Assembly (NCBI GenBank): GCA_009823505.1
Contig: VZQC01001018.1
Coordinates: forward strand, 33,919-97,918
From: Rhizomys pruinosus
Taxonomy: Eukaryota; Chordata; Mammalia; Rodentia; Spalacidae
DNA length: 64,000 bases
Reading direction: 5' to 3'
The notes below the pieces were generated by a model, which had not been told where the DNA came from, searched no databases, and saw only the letters and a list, made by a program, of their open reading frames with translations. Shown here one piece after another: positions 12,237 through 21,830 of the stretch. Position 1 is the stretch's first letter; each line of letters opens with the position of its first letter. Made by a program: the position numbers and the translations under genes.

Positions 12237-12388
12237 TTTGGCCTTTTCAAGACAGGGTCTCCCTGTAGCCCCAGCTGTCCTGGAACTAACTCACTCTGTA
12301 GACCAGGCTGGCCTTGAACTCACAAAGATCCGCCTGCCTCTGCCTCCCAAGTGCTAGGATTAAAGGCGTGCGCCACCACGCCCAGCAG
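12237..12388 (-). mobile_element. B1 SINE, antisense, near full length
   Basis: GGCCTTTTCAAGACAGGGTC through to GTGCGCCACCACGCCCAGC, reaching the B1 5' end. Confidence 0.97.
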
Positions 12389-12917
12389 AGCTTTTATTTT
12401 AAATGTCCATCGATAGTATATCAGACTAAATGGGTCCACTACTGGCAGAGATGTTGAACTGCTTTAATGGAGTGGTTGTTGCTGTTTGGCAAAACCAATG
12501 GCTTAACGACTTCAGTCCTAAGAAAAACATGTGGGTTTCATCTTCTCTTATTTACATATTACTCAACTTAATGCAGTGATTAACTAAAACACAAAACCCT
12601 TTTTATAAATACTAGATGGGTTAAAAAAAATCTTTGGTTAGCCATGTTTGCAGGATTTTTCTCTGAAAGATGATAAAAGCAAATTTCCTTTTGATGTTTT
12701 CTCCCAGCACTCTGAACATGACGTGTGACAGGCATCCTGTACGACACTTCATTTTTTTTTTTTTTAACATGCTTTGCGTTTTTTTCTTTACAAAAGTGGC
12801 AGAAAATTGCCAGAGTAACTCAAGAAACACTGCAGCAGTTGGCTCCAACAAATAGGTGTTGCATGACAAAATGAACGTGCAACCCCAAAGAAATCAATAG
12901 GCCTCGTTATTGTTTAA
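12389..12917. other. Unique non-coding DNA
   Basis: No gene or repeat family recognised. Contains a T-run at 12753-12765. Confidence 0.5.
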
Positions 12918-12927
12918 AATATAGTTT

Positions 12928-13153
12928 CGGGGCTGGAGAGATGGCCTAGTGGTTAAGAGCACCGACTGCTCTTGCAGAGGACCCAGGTTCGATCCCCAGC
13001 ACCCACATGGCGGCTGAGAACCATCTTTAACTCCAGTTCCAGGGGAATCTGACGCCCTCTTCTGACCTCCGCGGCATTGCACGACACGAGTGCACAAACC
13101 TACATGCAGACAGTACATTCATACACATACGAAAATAAAAAAAATAAAAAAAT
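12928..13153 (+). mobile_element. B2 SINE, sense, non-duplicated subtype
   Basis: Complete B2 starting GGGGCTGGAGAGATGGCCTA, with a good B box (GGTTCGATCCC) and an A-box-like TAGTGGTTAAGAG. The single ACTCCAGTTCCAGGGGA unit places it in the non-duplicated subtype. Flanked by ATATAGTTT at 12919-12927 and 13154-13162. Confidence 0.96.
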
Positions 13154-13162
13154 ATATAGTTT

Positions 13163-13620
13163 GACTCCAAGGGAAAATGACAAATAAGTGAGGAGTTCAG
13201 TTGTATGTAGTGAATGAGGCCTTGTCTAAAGCAGAGACTTTCCTTTTCCTTTCCGCGTGTTCTTGGACTCGAAGCTGGTGTTCAGCAGCTGCTCCGGTTC
13301 ATGTTTGCCGTTATCATAGCATTTGACACTGTGATGCTTTCAAGTGGGTGTTATGTGCCTGGGGAGTGGCAGTGAATGAACATAGGAAAGGTTATAGCTC
13401 TTTAATAACTATTTGCAAAGTTTCCAGGGTTCTTGGGAGGGGACAGGAAGTGTTAATTTAAAAATAGTACTTGAAGCCAAAAAGAAGAGACAAGGGGAGC
13501 AAAAGCCCACTTCATTTCTTAATTTGTTTGGATTTGTTTGGATTTCCTCTTAGGAGGAGTTATGAATGAAATCTAGGTTTAGGATACAGGAAGCACTTTT
13601 AAGAGACTGTCTGGACTCTC
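13163..13620. other. Unique non-coding DNA
   Basis: No gene or repeat family recognised. Confidence 0.5.
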
Positions 13621-13652
13621 AGCTCTCTCTCTCTCTCTCCCTCTCTCTCTCA
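13621..13652. repeat. (CT)n microsatellite
   Basis: Short interrupted CT tract. Confidence 0.9.
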
Positions 13653-13791
13653 GAACTCTTCCCAAATCTTTTTTGGAGAAAGAAAATCCTCTTTCTAAAA
13701 AATACTTCAGAGGAGAGGGAATTAAGGAAGTCTCTGAATAATTAGTGCAGATTCTAATGAACTCCATCACCAGAATCATTTTCCTTAGATA

Positions 13792-13935
13792 TCTTTTTTT
13801 TTTTTTGTCTTTTTGAGATAGGGTCTCCCTGTAGCCCCAGCTATCCTGGAACTCACTCTGTAGACCAGGCTGGCCTTGAACTCACAAAGATCCACCTGCC
13901 TCTGCCTCCCAAGTGCTAGGATTAAAGGTGTGCAC
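13792..13935 (-). mobile_element. B1 SINE, antisense
   Basis: T-run, then GAGATAGGGTCTCCCTGTAG through AAGTGCTAGGATTAAAGGTG and TGCAC. The last few bases of the B1 5' end are missing. Confidence 0.95.
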
Positions 13936-14077
13936 TTTTCTGATTGCAATTCAAAAAGACCAAAAAAAGAAAACAGAAAAGGGATGACCTATAGAACTCA
14001 GTCATTTTACATTTTGGTTTTATACTGTTTATTGTCCTGCCTTGTAATATTTTTTGGTCAAAGTGATATGCATTTTT

Positions 14078-14302
14078 TTCTTTCTTTTTGGGGGGATGGG
14101 AGAGATAGTCTCATGTGGCACAGACTGACCTCAAACTTAATGTGTAGTCAAGGATGGCCTTGTCTGACCCCTCTGCCTTAACCTCCCAGTGTGAGTGTTT
14201 GTATTACAGGCTTGTGCCCCATGTTCAGTTATTCAGTTCTAGGGATTGAACCTGGATGGACCCTTGTCATCCCAGACAAGCACTGGATCAGTCATACCTC
14301 AG
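14078..14302 (-). mobile_element. B4-like SINE, antisense, degenerate
   Basis: A degenerate antisense B1-like part (GATGGCCTTGTCTGACCCCT, CCTCCCAGTGTGAG) is followed by an antisense ID/tRNA-like part (GATTGAACCTGGATGGACCC). That order fits a B4-type SINE. The identification is by resemblance only. Confidence 0.55.
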
Positions 14303-14365
14303 CCGTGGATTTTTAATTTTAAAGCTTTGCAAAATCATCATTCTTTGTCTTAAAATTTCTCATCA

Positions 14366-14583
14366 GAGATGGCTCAGCGGTTAAGAGCACCAACTGCTCT
14401 TGCAGAGGACCCAGGTTTGATTCCCAGCACCCACATGGCGGCTAAGAACCATCTTTAACTCCAGTTCCAGGGAAATCCAACGCCCTCTTCTGACCTCTGA
14501 GGCATTGCATGACATAGGTGCACCAACCTACATGCAGACAGTACACTCATACACATAAAAATAATAAATAAATTAAAAATTTT
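14366..14583 (+). mobile_element. B2 SINE, sense, non-duplicated subtype
   Basis: AGAGATGGCTCAGCGGTTAA onward. The first about 10 bp of the head are missing. The B box is slightly altered (GGTTTGATTCCC). Tail is (AATAAATA)-like. Confidence 0.94.
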
Positions 14584-14659
14584 TTTCAAGTCATATGCTA
14601 ATTTAGCCATAGAATTTCGAGAAGTCAACAACAGTTCTTTCTCCTTATTGCTACTGATA

Positions 14660-14673
14660 TATTTTACTTTATT

Positions 14674-14712
<39 letters not shown>

Positions 14713-14715
14713 TTT
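14660..14715. repeat. (TTTA)n microsatellite
   Basis: Tail-side microsatellite of the next antisense B1. Confidence 0.96.
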
Positions 14716-14864
14716 TTGGTCTTTTTGAGACAGGGCCTCCCTGTAGCCCCGGCTGTCCTGGAACTCACTCTGTAGACCAGGCTGGCCTTGAACTCACAAA
14801 GATTTGCTTGCCTCTGCCTCCCAAGTGCTAGGATTAAAGGCGTGCGCTACCATGGCCAGCAACA
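14716..14864 (-). mobile_element. B1 SINE, antisense, near full length
   Basis: TTTTGGTCTTTTTGAGACAG through CGTGCGCTACCATGGCCAGC. Confidence 0.96.
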
Positions 14865-15053
14865 TTGATATATTTTAAACTGCTGTTGTGAATTTTTTTT
14901 TTCCCTGGTAAAATGATGTCATGCCTTCCATTTTTCTTCAGGGTGGTTGGGAGAAGTTTAAGTATAAACTTCAGCTAAGACAGCCCATTACATCAGGATC
15001 AGCCCTTTCTGCATCTTCTTACCTCCAGTGTGACTTAGAAAAAGAAAATTATC

Positions 15054-15288
15054 AGGCTGGAGAGATAGCCTAGCGGTTAAGAGCACCGAATGCTTTTGCC
15101 GAGGACCCGGGTTCGATCCCCAGCATCCACATGGTGGCTAAGAATGGTCTGTAACTCCAATTCCAGGAGAACTCCAGTTCCAGGGGAATCTAATGCCCTC
15201 TTCTGACCTCCGCGGGATTGCACGACATGGGTGCACAAACCTACATGCAGACAGTACATTCATACACATACAATAATAAATAAAAATT
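15054..15288 (+). mobile_element. B2 part of a B2-L1 composite insertion (17-bp-duplication subtype)
   Basis: Complete B2 beginning AGGCTGGAGAGATAGCCTAG, with B box GGTTCGATCCC and the duplicated 17-mers (ACTCCAATTCCAGGAGA then ACTCCAGTTCCAGGGGA). Its AT-rich tail runs straight into L1 ORF2 sequence at about 15288. The left target duplication AAAAAGAAAATTATC (15039-15053) abuts this B2. Its partner lies not after the B2 but after the L1, at 16656-16670. See the L1 entry for interpretation. Confidence 0.93.
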
Positions 15289-16655
15289 AAACAGACCTGT
15301 TGACCAATGGAACAAAACCGAAGATCCAAATCTGAGCACATACAATTTCAGCCATCTCAGATTTGATAAGGGGGCCAAGAAACCACAATGGAGAAAAGAC
15401 AGCATCTTCAGCAAGTGGTGTTGGCAAAACTGGATCACCACTTGTAGAAGAATGAAATTAAACCCCTACCTCTCACCCTGTACAAAAGTCAACTCCAGAT
15501 GGATTAAAGACCTCAACGTGAAACTCCAAACTCTGAAGGTGATAGAAGAAAAAGTTGGCAGCAGACTACAAGACATAGGCGTAGGAAAAGACTTCCTAAA
15601 TCAGACAGCAGCTGCACAAGAATTAAGGTCGACAATTGACAAATGGGACCTCATCAAACTCAAAAGCTTCTGTACATTAAAAGAAACAATCAAGGAAGTG
15701 AAGAGAAATCCCACAGAGTGGGAGGAAACCTTCACTGAAGATACATCTGACAAAGCATTGATTTCCAGAATATATAAACTACTCAAAAAACAAAAAAGAA
15801 AACAAATGACCCACTCAACAGATGGAGCAAAGAACTGAACAGAGACTTCACAAGTGAGGAATTAGAGATGTCTGAGAAACACCTCAAGAACTGTTCAACA
15901 TCACTAATCATTAAGGAAATGCAAATGAAAACCACTTTAAGATATCATCTTACTCCAATAAGACTGGCTAGGATCAAGAAAACAAATGATACCAAGTGCT
16001 GGAGAGGTTGTAGGGAAAGGGGAACACTCATCCACTGCTGGTGGGAATGTAAACTTGTACAGCCACTATGGAAAGCAGTGTGGAGAACCCTTGGAAGACT
16101 TGGAATGAACTTGCCACCCGACCCAGCCATACCACTCCTGGGCATGTACCCTCAAGACTTACGCCACCACAGAGATACATGCACGGCCATGTTTATTGCA
16201 GCTCTGTTCACAATAGCAAGGAGCTGGAACCAACCTAAATGCCCCTCAACTGACGAGTGGATAGAGAAAATGTGGTACATCTACACAATGGAGTTCTATG
16301 CAGCAGTAAAGAAAGACGACATCATGAGCTTTGCAGGAAAATGGCTGGAGCTAGAGGACATCATGCTGAGTGAAGTAACACAGTCCCAGAAAAACAAACG
16401 ACGAATGGTATCCCTCATCTGTGGATGCTGGTGCCAATTACCCAGTTGTAAGTATTTCTTGTGTAGGGCCCCCTGAGCTTTTGTACAAAGCAGTTGGGCG
16501 TAATGCATTTTGGAAACAACAACAACAACAACAACAACAGAAAGGACTGCATCAAAGAACTGACTGAAACAGTGAACTTCTGCTCAAAACAAAAACAAAC
16601 AAAAAAAAATTAAAAAAAAAAGACTAGTGGATATAACCCCATTTAAAAAAAAAAA
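15289..16655 (+). mobile_element. L1 3' end (ORF2 C-terminus and short 3' UTR), 5'-truncated
   Basis: Translations match the C-terminal region of L1 ORF2p (reverse transcriptase/endonuclease protein): a stretch at 15452-15838, then at 15868-16476 a cysteine-rich part with HCWWECKLVQPLWKAVWRTL, PAIPLLGMYPQ and WNQPKCPSTDEWIEKMWYIY. Stop codons and a frame shift near 15838-15868 show it is dead. The 3' UTR has an (AAC)n run at 16518-16540 and ends in an A-rich tail at about 16591-16621. A 23-bp segment (16622-16644) and a second A-run follow, compatible with a short 3' transduction. The 15-bp target duplication at 16656-16670 matches 15039-15053, so the B2 and L1 look like one chimeric insertion. 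A later L1 landing in the B2 tail is the alternative. Confidence 0.93.
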
Positions 16656-16683
16656 AAAAAGAAAATTATCTTAAAAATTATTT

Positions 16684-16855
16684 CTGATCTGGCTGTGGTG
16701 AAACCTGCCTTTAGTCCCAGACTTCAGGAGGCAGAGGCAGGCAGATGACTGTGAGATTGAGGCCAGCCTGGAATGGTCTACATAAGAAGTTCCAGGTCAG
16801 CAGGGGTGACATACTGAGACACTGTCTCATCAAACAAATAAAAACAAACAAAAAA
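16684..16855 (+). mobile_element. B1 SINE, sense, old
   Basis: Diverged B1 (TCTGGCTGTGGTGAAACCTG, AGGAGGCAGAGGCAGGCAGA, ending CACTGTCTCATCAAAC and an A-rich tail). Confidence 0.85.
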
Positions 16856-16859
16856 ACAG

Positions 16860-18084
16860 CAGTGAAACAAAACGAAACTTATTTCTGAAGCTCTTCAAAT
16901 AACAAAAGACTTAATGAAGAGCCTATTGCATAAAACTCTGTTGTAAGGTGACCTGTTACAAACATTTCCTTATTGATCTAATGATCTACAAATCCCATTC
17001 TGCAAGGGTGGGTCACTCATCTTACTCAGTTTCCCTTGAACAGTGAGTCCATGTGGCTTACCATGTGGCCTTTGACTGTACACTACTTTCAAAGACACTG
17101 CAGAAAATCCAATTTTCTATGATGAACACTGTTGCTTGGCTGGGGAGTAACTGGAACGTCTCCTGGGAGCAAGCGTTGGTTTTACCTTGCTGACAGGACA
17201 CTGTTGTTCTTGGATTGCTGGTCTCCACCACAGCACAGCTTCCCTGAACCCCTTAGTCACTTTTAATCTGAAGAGTTGCCTTCAGGCTCCAGATGCCTGG
17301 ACGCTGCTTCTGCCTTTGTTTGATTTCTAAGTGCTGCACGCTTTAACACCTACCTCGATGAAAGTTTTATAGAAAAATAGTATTGTGTAATTACTTTCTA
17401 CTTAAAATGCTCATCTTCAGGGAAATGATTTCAAATTTTGATATATACATTTGCTGAGCAGTATACAACCATTAAAAATACAAAATTTTAGACAACTATT
17501 ATATTATCAAGTGAGAAAACTAAATTGTGTATACAGTATTGTCATGAGTAAGTAAAAATGTAATTCTGCTCCCTTCTAAAAATGAATGTTTAAAAGAAAT
17601 ATAAAAGAAAGTTACTAAATTATGGTTCACAGTGAGTGGTAAACCATCTGGTTTAAAATTTTCTGTAGTAAATGTGATTTTCATTCTACTAGTGCAAATT
17701 AAAATTTTCAACACTTTTCTTTTTTAAATAAAACCAATTAATCATTATCAGATTTCTTTTTTGTTTTCTCATAGCTTAGAGGAATTAGTCCCAGTGCTGT
17801 GGATGATTGACAGAAAGGAAAAGAGATACACAGATAAAAGGCTACAGCGGTTCAACCTAATTTCTCACAAACTGTATGGAGTAATTAATATGATACACAT
17901 TTAACAAATAACTGATTGAGATCACTCCTTACTTTAGGTCATTTTACATGCTGAATCTTGTCTGGACAACAGAAGACACAGCCTTTCAGTAAACCTCTTA
18001 ATGTAAATACAGGAAGTTGTTGGAGGTGTAAGTTTCTTCATCCCATTCATTCTAGAGACAAACAGTATCTACGAAGAAGTATTT
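16860..18084. other. Unique non-coding DNA, 1.2 kb
   Basis: No repeat family or coding potential recognised. Confidence 0.5.
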
Positions 18085-18088
18085 CTTT

Positions 18089-18442
18089 TTGGTCACAGTT
18101 TTAGATATTTTAGACCACAATCATTGGTTTGATTATTTCAGGGCCCATGGTGAGGTAGAACACTGTGCTGGAAGCCTGTGGTGCCAAGTGACTCACCTCA
18201 CAACAGACAGGAGACAGAGAGGGACAGCAAGGGGCCAGGAACAAGACATGCTGTTAAAAGCACACCCCCAGGAAGCTACTTTCTCCTCTTGTATGCTACT
18301 TTCTTCTTTTGCTAGCCATTCAATATGAACTTAGCAGTTGGATTAATCTGTCGAAGAGGTAAGCACTTTGTCACTCAGCCTCAGTGGTGCCGCTAGCTCA
18401 AAACCAAGCCTTCTGCACATGAGCCTCAAGGAGACATGTCAG
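18089..18442 (-). mobile_element. MaLR-like LTR, antisense, old
   Basis: Antisense text typical of MaLR-group LTRs in order: GGGCCCATGGTGAGG, AGGAGACAGAGAGGGACAGC, AGCACACCCCCAGGAAGC, then CCAAGCCTTCTGCACATGAG. MaLRs are non-autonomous ERVL relatives. Ends and target duplication cannot be fixed. Confidence 0.65.
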
Positions 18443-19214
18443 ACTTAATCACCAAATCCTACTCTAAGATAGATTCTCCAGTGTGAATTAGAGGCATAAG
18501 TCTCAGAGAGCAGAATGATCTGCTCCAGTGAGCAACAGCGTTGGGTGCAGAATGTGTACTTCCAGGCTGGCAAAGAGTGCCTGACGTGGTCTCCCAAAAG
18601 CTTAACTAAGTTCAGCGTCTTCTTTGGTTTGGGACAGTTTTAGTTTTGCATCGATGCATCATCATGCAAAGTACAAGAGCCAGTGAACATGAGAATGGTT
18701 TTCTATATGGCTTTCATGCCAAAGCTAGCACATGTTGGCAACTGAGTCATCCCAAGCAATTTGGAAGTCTACACTGGGGCAAGGACCCCTTCCCAACACG
18801 AGTCGGGGGCATCAGGGTTATAGACAATGACCATTCATTGCTTTCACTAGGGAATGGGAAGCAGACTTGGGAAAACATACTTCTAAGTAAACAATATCCA
18901 CGTACAACTTGAAGAGAGATCTTACAGTTAACTCCCAATGTTATGGGGGCTTTGCTTTTCTCTTACAGCTAAAGAAGGGGCAAGGCATAGACTCATGCTT
19001 TGATTTGGGGGGATTTTGTAGCACTCTTTGGGGACCGTTTTGTTTATCACTGCTTCAAAGAAAGAATTCCTTGTCACAGAACAGAATTTTCTCTCTTTCT
19101 CTCATGGAGACTAGCAAGAGTATTGACTGAGAGAAAAGTGGCGTTGCTCACAGTGCTCCTTGTTTCCTGGTGGGATACTCAGCCTTGTGACTCATGCGGT
19201 TGTTTCTTCTTGCT
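18443..19214. other. Unique non-coding DNA
   Basis: Overlapping short open frames on both strands, none with a recognisable domain. Confidence 0.5.
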
Positions 19215-19215
19215 G

Positions 19216-19216
<1 letters not shown>

Positions 19217-19255
<39 letters not shown>
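19217..19255. repeat. (TG)n microsatellite
   Basis: About 19 TG units. Confidence 0.98.
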
Positions 19256-19256
<1 letters not shown>

Positions 19257-19330
19257 GGTAGGTACTGAAACCAAGGCTTTGTACACACTAGCCAAGCATT
19301 CTACACTGAGGTATCTTGCCAAGCTGGGAC
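19256..19330 (-). mobile_element. ID/B4-type SINE fragment, antisense
   Basis: GGTACTGAAACCAAGGCTTT, then ACTAGCCAAGCATTCTACAC resembles an antisense ID-like tRNA head next to a TG run, a common arrangement for these SINEs. Confidence 0.6.
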
Positions 19331-20101
19331 TTGTGTAGCTGATTCCAAGACTATTTTAATGATCATAACGGTGTTTGTTTCTGTTTCTACCTTAAACAAG
19401 GCTCTCTGAATTTCTGCCTTCATAGAAGCTTTGAAAGCTAAAGTAGGGCAATTTTTCCATGTCATGTAAAAAAACATTTAGAAATTGGAAAATTCACAAA
19501 AATGCCTTTCAGACTAATAATGTTGCAGCATTCCTAAGCTGCATTATGGTGACAGCTGAATAATGAAGCAGGACTCATAGCTTTTGGCTTTAAGGCCAAC
19601 AGTGGGCCTGAACTCCGAGAACCACTTGCTCTTTGAGATATCTCATGGAACTGTGCTCCCAAGACAGGCTTCGCTCATACTTTTATTGAAGCAGTATATC
19701 CAGCGTCAATTGGGGAAACAGAAATTAGGGTCCATCCTTAACTAATCTTGGCCTTTGATCTCTAGGCCTAAAATCACACACAATATTAAAGAGACTCTTC
19801 GTTTTTCTCGTCATTTGCAATAAGAAAAGCACTGCTTTAAGCGTTTTGCTTTGCTATGTTCATTGAGCATACCCACGTGCATTCACTATCTTGGATGTAG
19901 GGCAAGGTGGGGTCCTGGGGGATTAAGGTCAAGTGGACAGGTCAAAAGAGGGACACATGGCTCAGTGAGCTTGTTTACATTAGAAACAGCTACCTTTTTG
20001 CTTGCAAGTCTAGGTGAAAGTCATTAGTTTGGATTATGTCCATATTGTAAAAGTCATTCCTACTTTGTAACATTAATTAGTATACCTTCAGGATTCTGTA
20101 T
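19331..20101. other. Unique non-coding DNA
   Basis: No feature recognised. Confidence 0.5.
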
Positions 20102-20114
20102 CAATATTTACACT

Positions 20115-20309
20115 TTAAAATATTTTATTATTTTATTTCATGTGTATGAGTATATAGCCTGCATGTATGTAATGGCACCCATGTCATGCAGTGCCCGCAG
20201 AGGTCAGAAGAGGACGTCAGATCCTCTGGAACTGGAATAATGGACCGTTGCTAGCTAGCATGTGGGTATTAGGATTCGAACCTCGGTCTGTGGAGCCATC
20301 TCTCCAGCC
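20115..20309 (-). mobile_element. B2 SINE, antisense, with 18-bp TSD
   Basis: T/A-rich tail through CATCTCTCCAGCC. Flanked by CAATATTTACACTTTAAA (20102-20119) and CAATATTTTCACTTTAAA (20310-20327), one mismatch in 18. The tRNA-like part has an internal deletion before GTGGAGCCATCTC. Confidence 0.93.
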
Positions 20310-20327
20310 CAATATTTTCACTTTAAA

Positions 20328-21668
20328 GATGAGGAAGAAATACCAGGAATGCAGTTAAACACTGACAGTCCTGCACGGTTTTCTCAGGACCCCACCCTCA
20401 GATTCCGTGCTACACTGCTGACAGTTGTGCTTGGGAAGGCTATAGTGCAGAAAGAAATTGCTGTACTTGTTCATTAGTAATTTTCACAAAAATTTCCATG
20501 GCTGTCTGTGAGTAGTTGCTAGACTCCCCCCCCCCCACATGTTTACCCAAACCCTATGGATATACATTAAAAGCAAAAACTATGTTGTTTAACTATCTTC
20601 TCTTTTGCTACTCTTCAACAGCAAATATGATACTTTTGGTCATTTAGAAATATTTATAGAAGACCTACAGTAAAATCTGGATGTTGAAGAATGACTTTCC
20701 CAGTTTCATGGCTAATAAGTGACACAGTCAGGACATGCATACGCTAAGATTCATGCTTCCATGTAAGCATTAGGCCATCATAGTATATGTCCCTTGTATT
20801 TATGTATGTGTGTGTATTTATGTGTGTGTGCATGTGAAGAGACACAGAAAGAACAGACAGGATATAATTTTCCTTCTCTCATTTTTTTCCCTTCCCCAAA
20901 TAATCTAATTACCAAAAAGGGCAACGTACGAAGAGCCATTTAGTCGTCTGTCTGATCTAAGTGTTGCCTTGCCATTCATCTTCATTATTCCATTCTGCTA
21001 AGAAGATAGGAACTACCAGCATTCCAAAGAGGGACAGAGATGTGTACAAATGAGAATTATTTTTCTAAAAATAGACAATTAGAGTTTTAGTCTCCTTCAT
21101 TTCCTGACATTTTTTAAGTTATCAGGATGCAATAATTTAAAATGAATTCTTTTATATTTAAAATGATTGGAAATTGATTTTTAAGACACCATATGATTTT
21201 TCTATAAAGATATTAATGTTGTGTTATGCAAAAGAGATAGGAAATTTTGTATTCTACCACCCCAAATCTGCCAATTGTGTACGAAATCAAGATGAAAACT
21301 GGGCACAAGCCCATATGATCCTTAGTGTGACCCACAGATTTGTTCCACTAAACAGACTGATTGTGGGTATTTTGTGACCAGACAGACACAAAAATTGAGA
21401 GTTTAGTGTTCTTTAGTATAGTTCAAAGAAACTTAAAGGACATGTACTTTTGTGACTGCTGAATCTAATGTGGAGTTTTTATTCCCTATGTCATTTGTTT
21501 TCATTTTCATTTTCTGGCAGTTTGAAAACAACGTGGTCTATGTTCTTCCAGTGTAGGTAGTTTGAAAACACTATGCTAAAACACAGAGCAACTGAGTCAC
21601 AGTTGTTAGTTACTGTATTGAATCTGAAACATATTGAGTGTGAAATATCAGGTTAAAATATGTAAATT
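20328..21668. other. Unique non-coding DNA, 1.3 kb
   Basis: Includes a C-run at 20526-20536 and TG-rich text at 20805-20835. No gene seen. Confidence 0.5.
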
Positions 21669-21670
21669 AT

Positions 21671-21763
21671 GGGGCTGGAGAGATGGTTCAGCAGTTAAGA
21701 GCAGGCAGGGGATCCAGCAATTCCCTTCAGGTCTCCACAGGTACCTGCACACATGTGGACATT

Positions 21764-21805
<42 letters not shown>

Positions 21806-21830
21806 TTAAAATATAATCTTTTTAAATGAA
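21671..21830 (+). mobile_element. B2/B3-like SINE, sense, internally deleted, with (CA)n
   Basis: Starts GGGGCTGGAGAGATGGTTCA but loses most of the tRNA-like body, continuing into CAGGTACCTGCACACATG and a CA run at 21767-21800. Confidence 0.8.

Noticed and set aside
12928..13010. tRNA gene (good A and B boxes)
   Set aside because: These boxes lie in B2 SINEs, which derive from a tRNA but do not fold into or mature as one.
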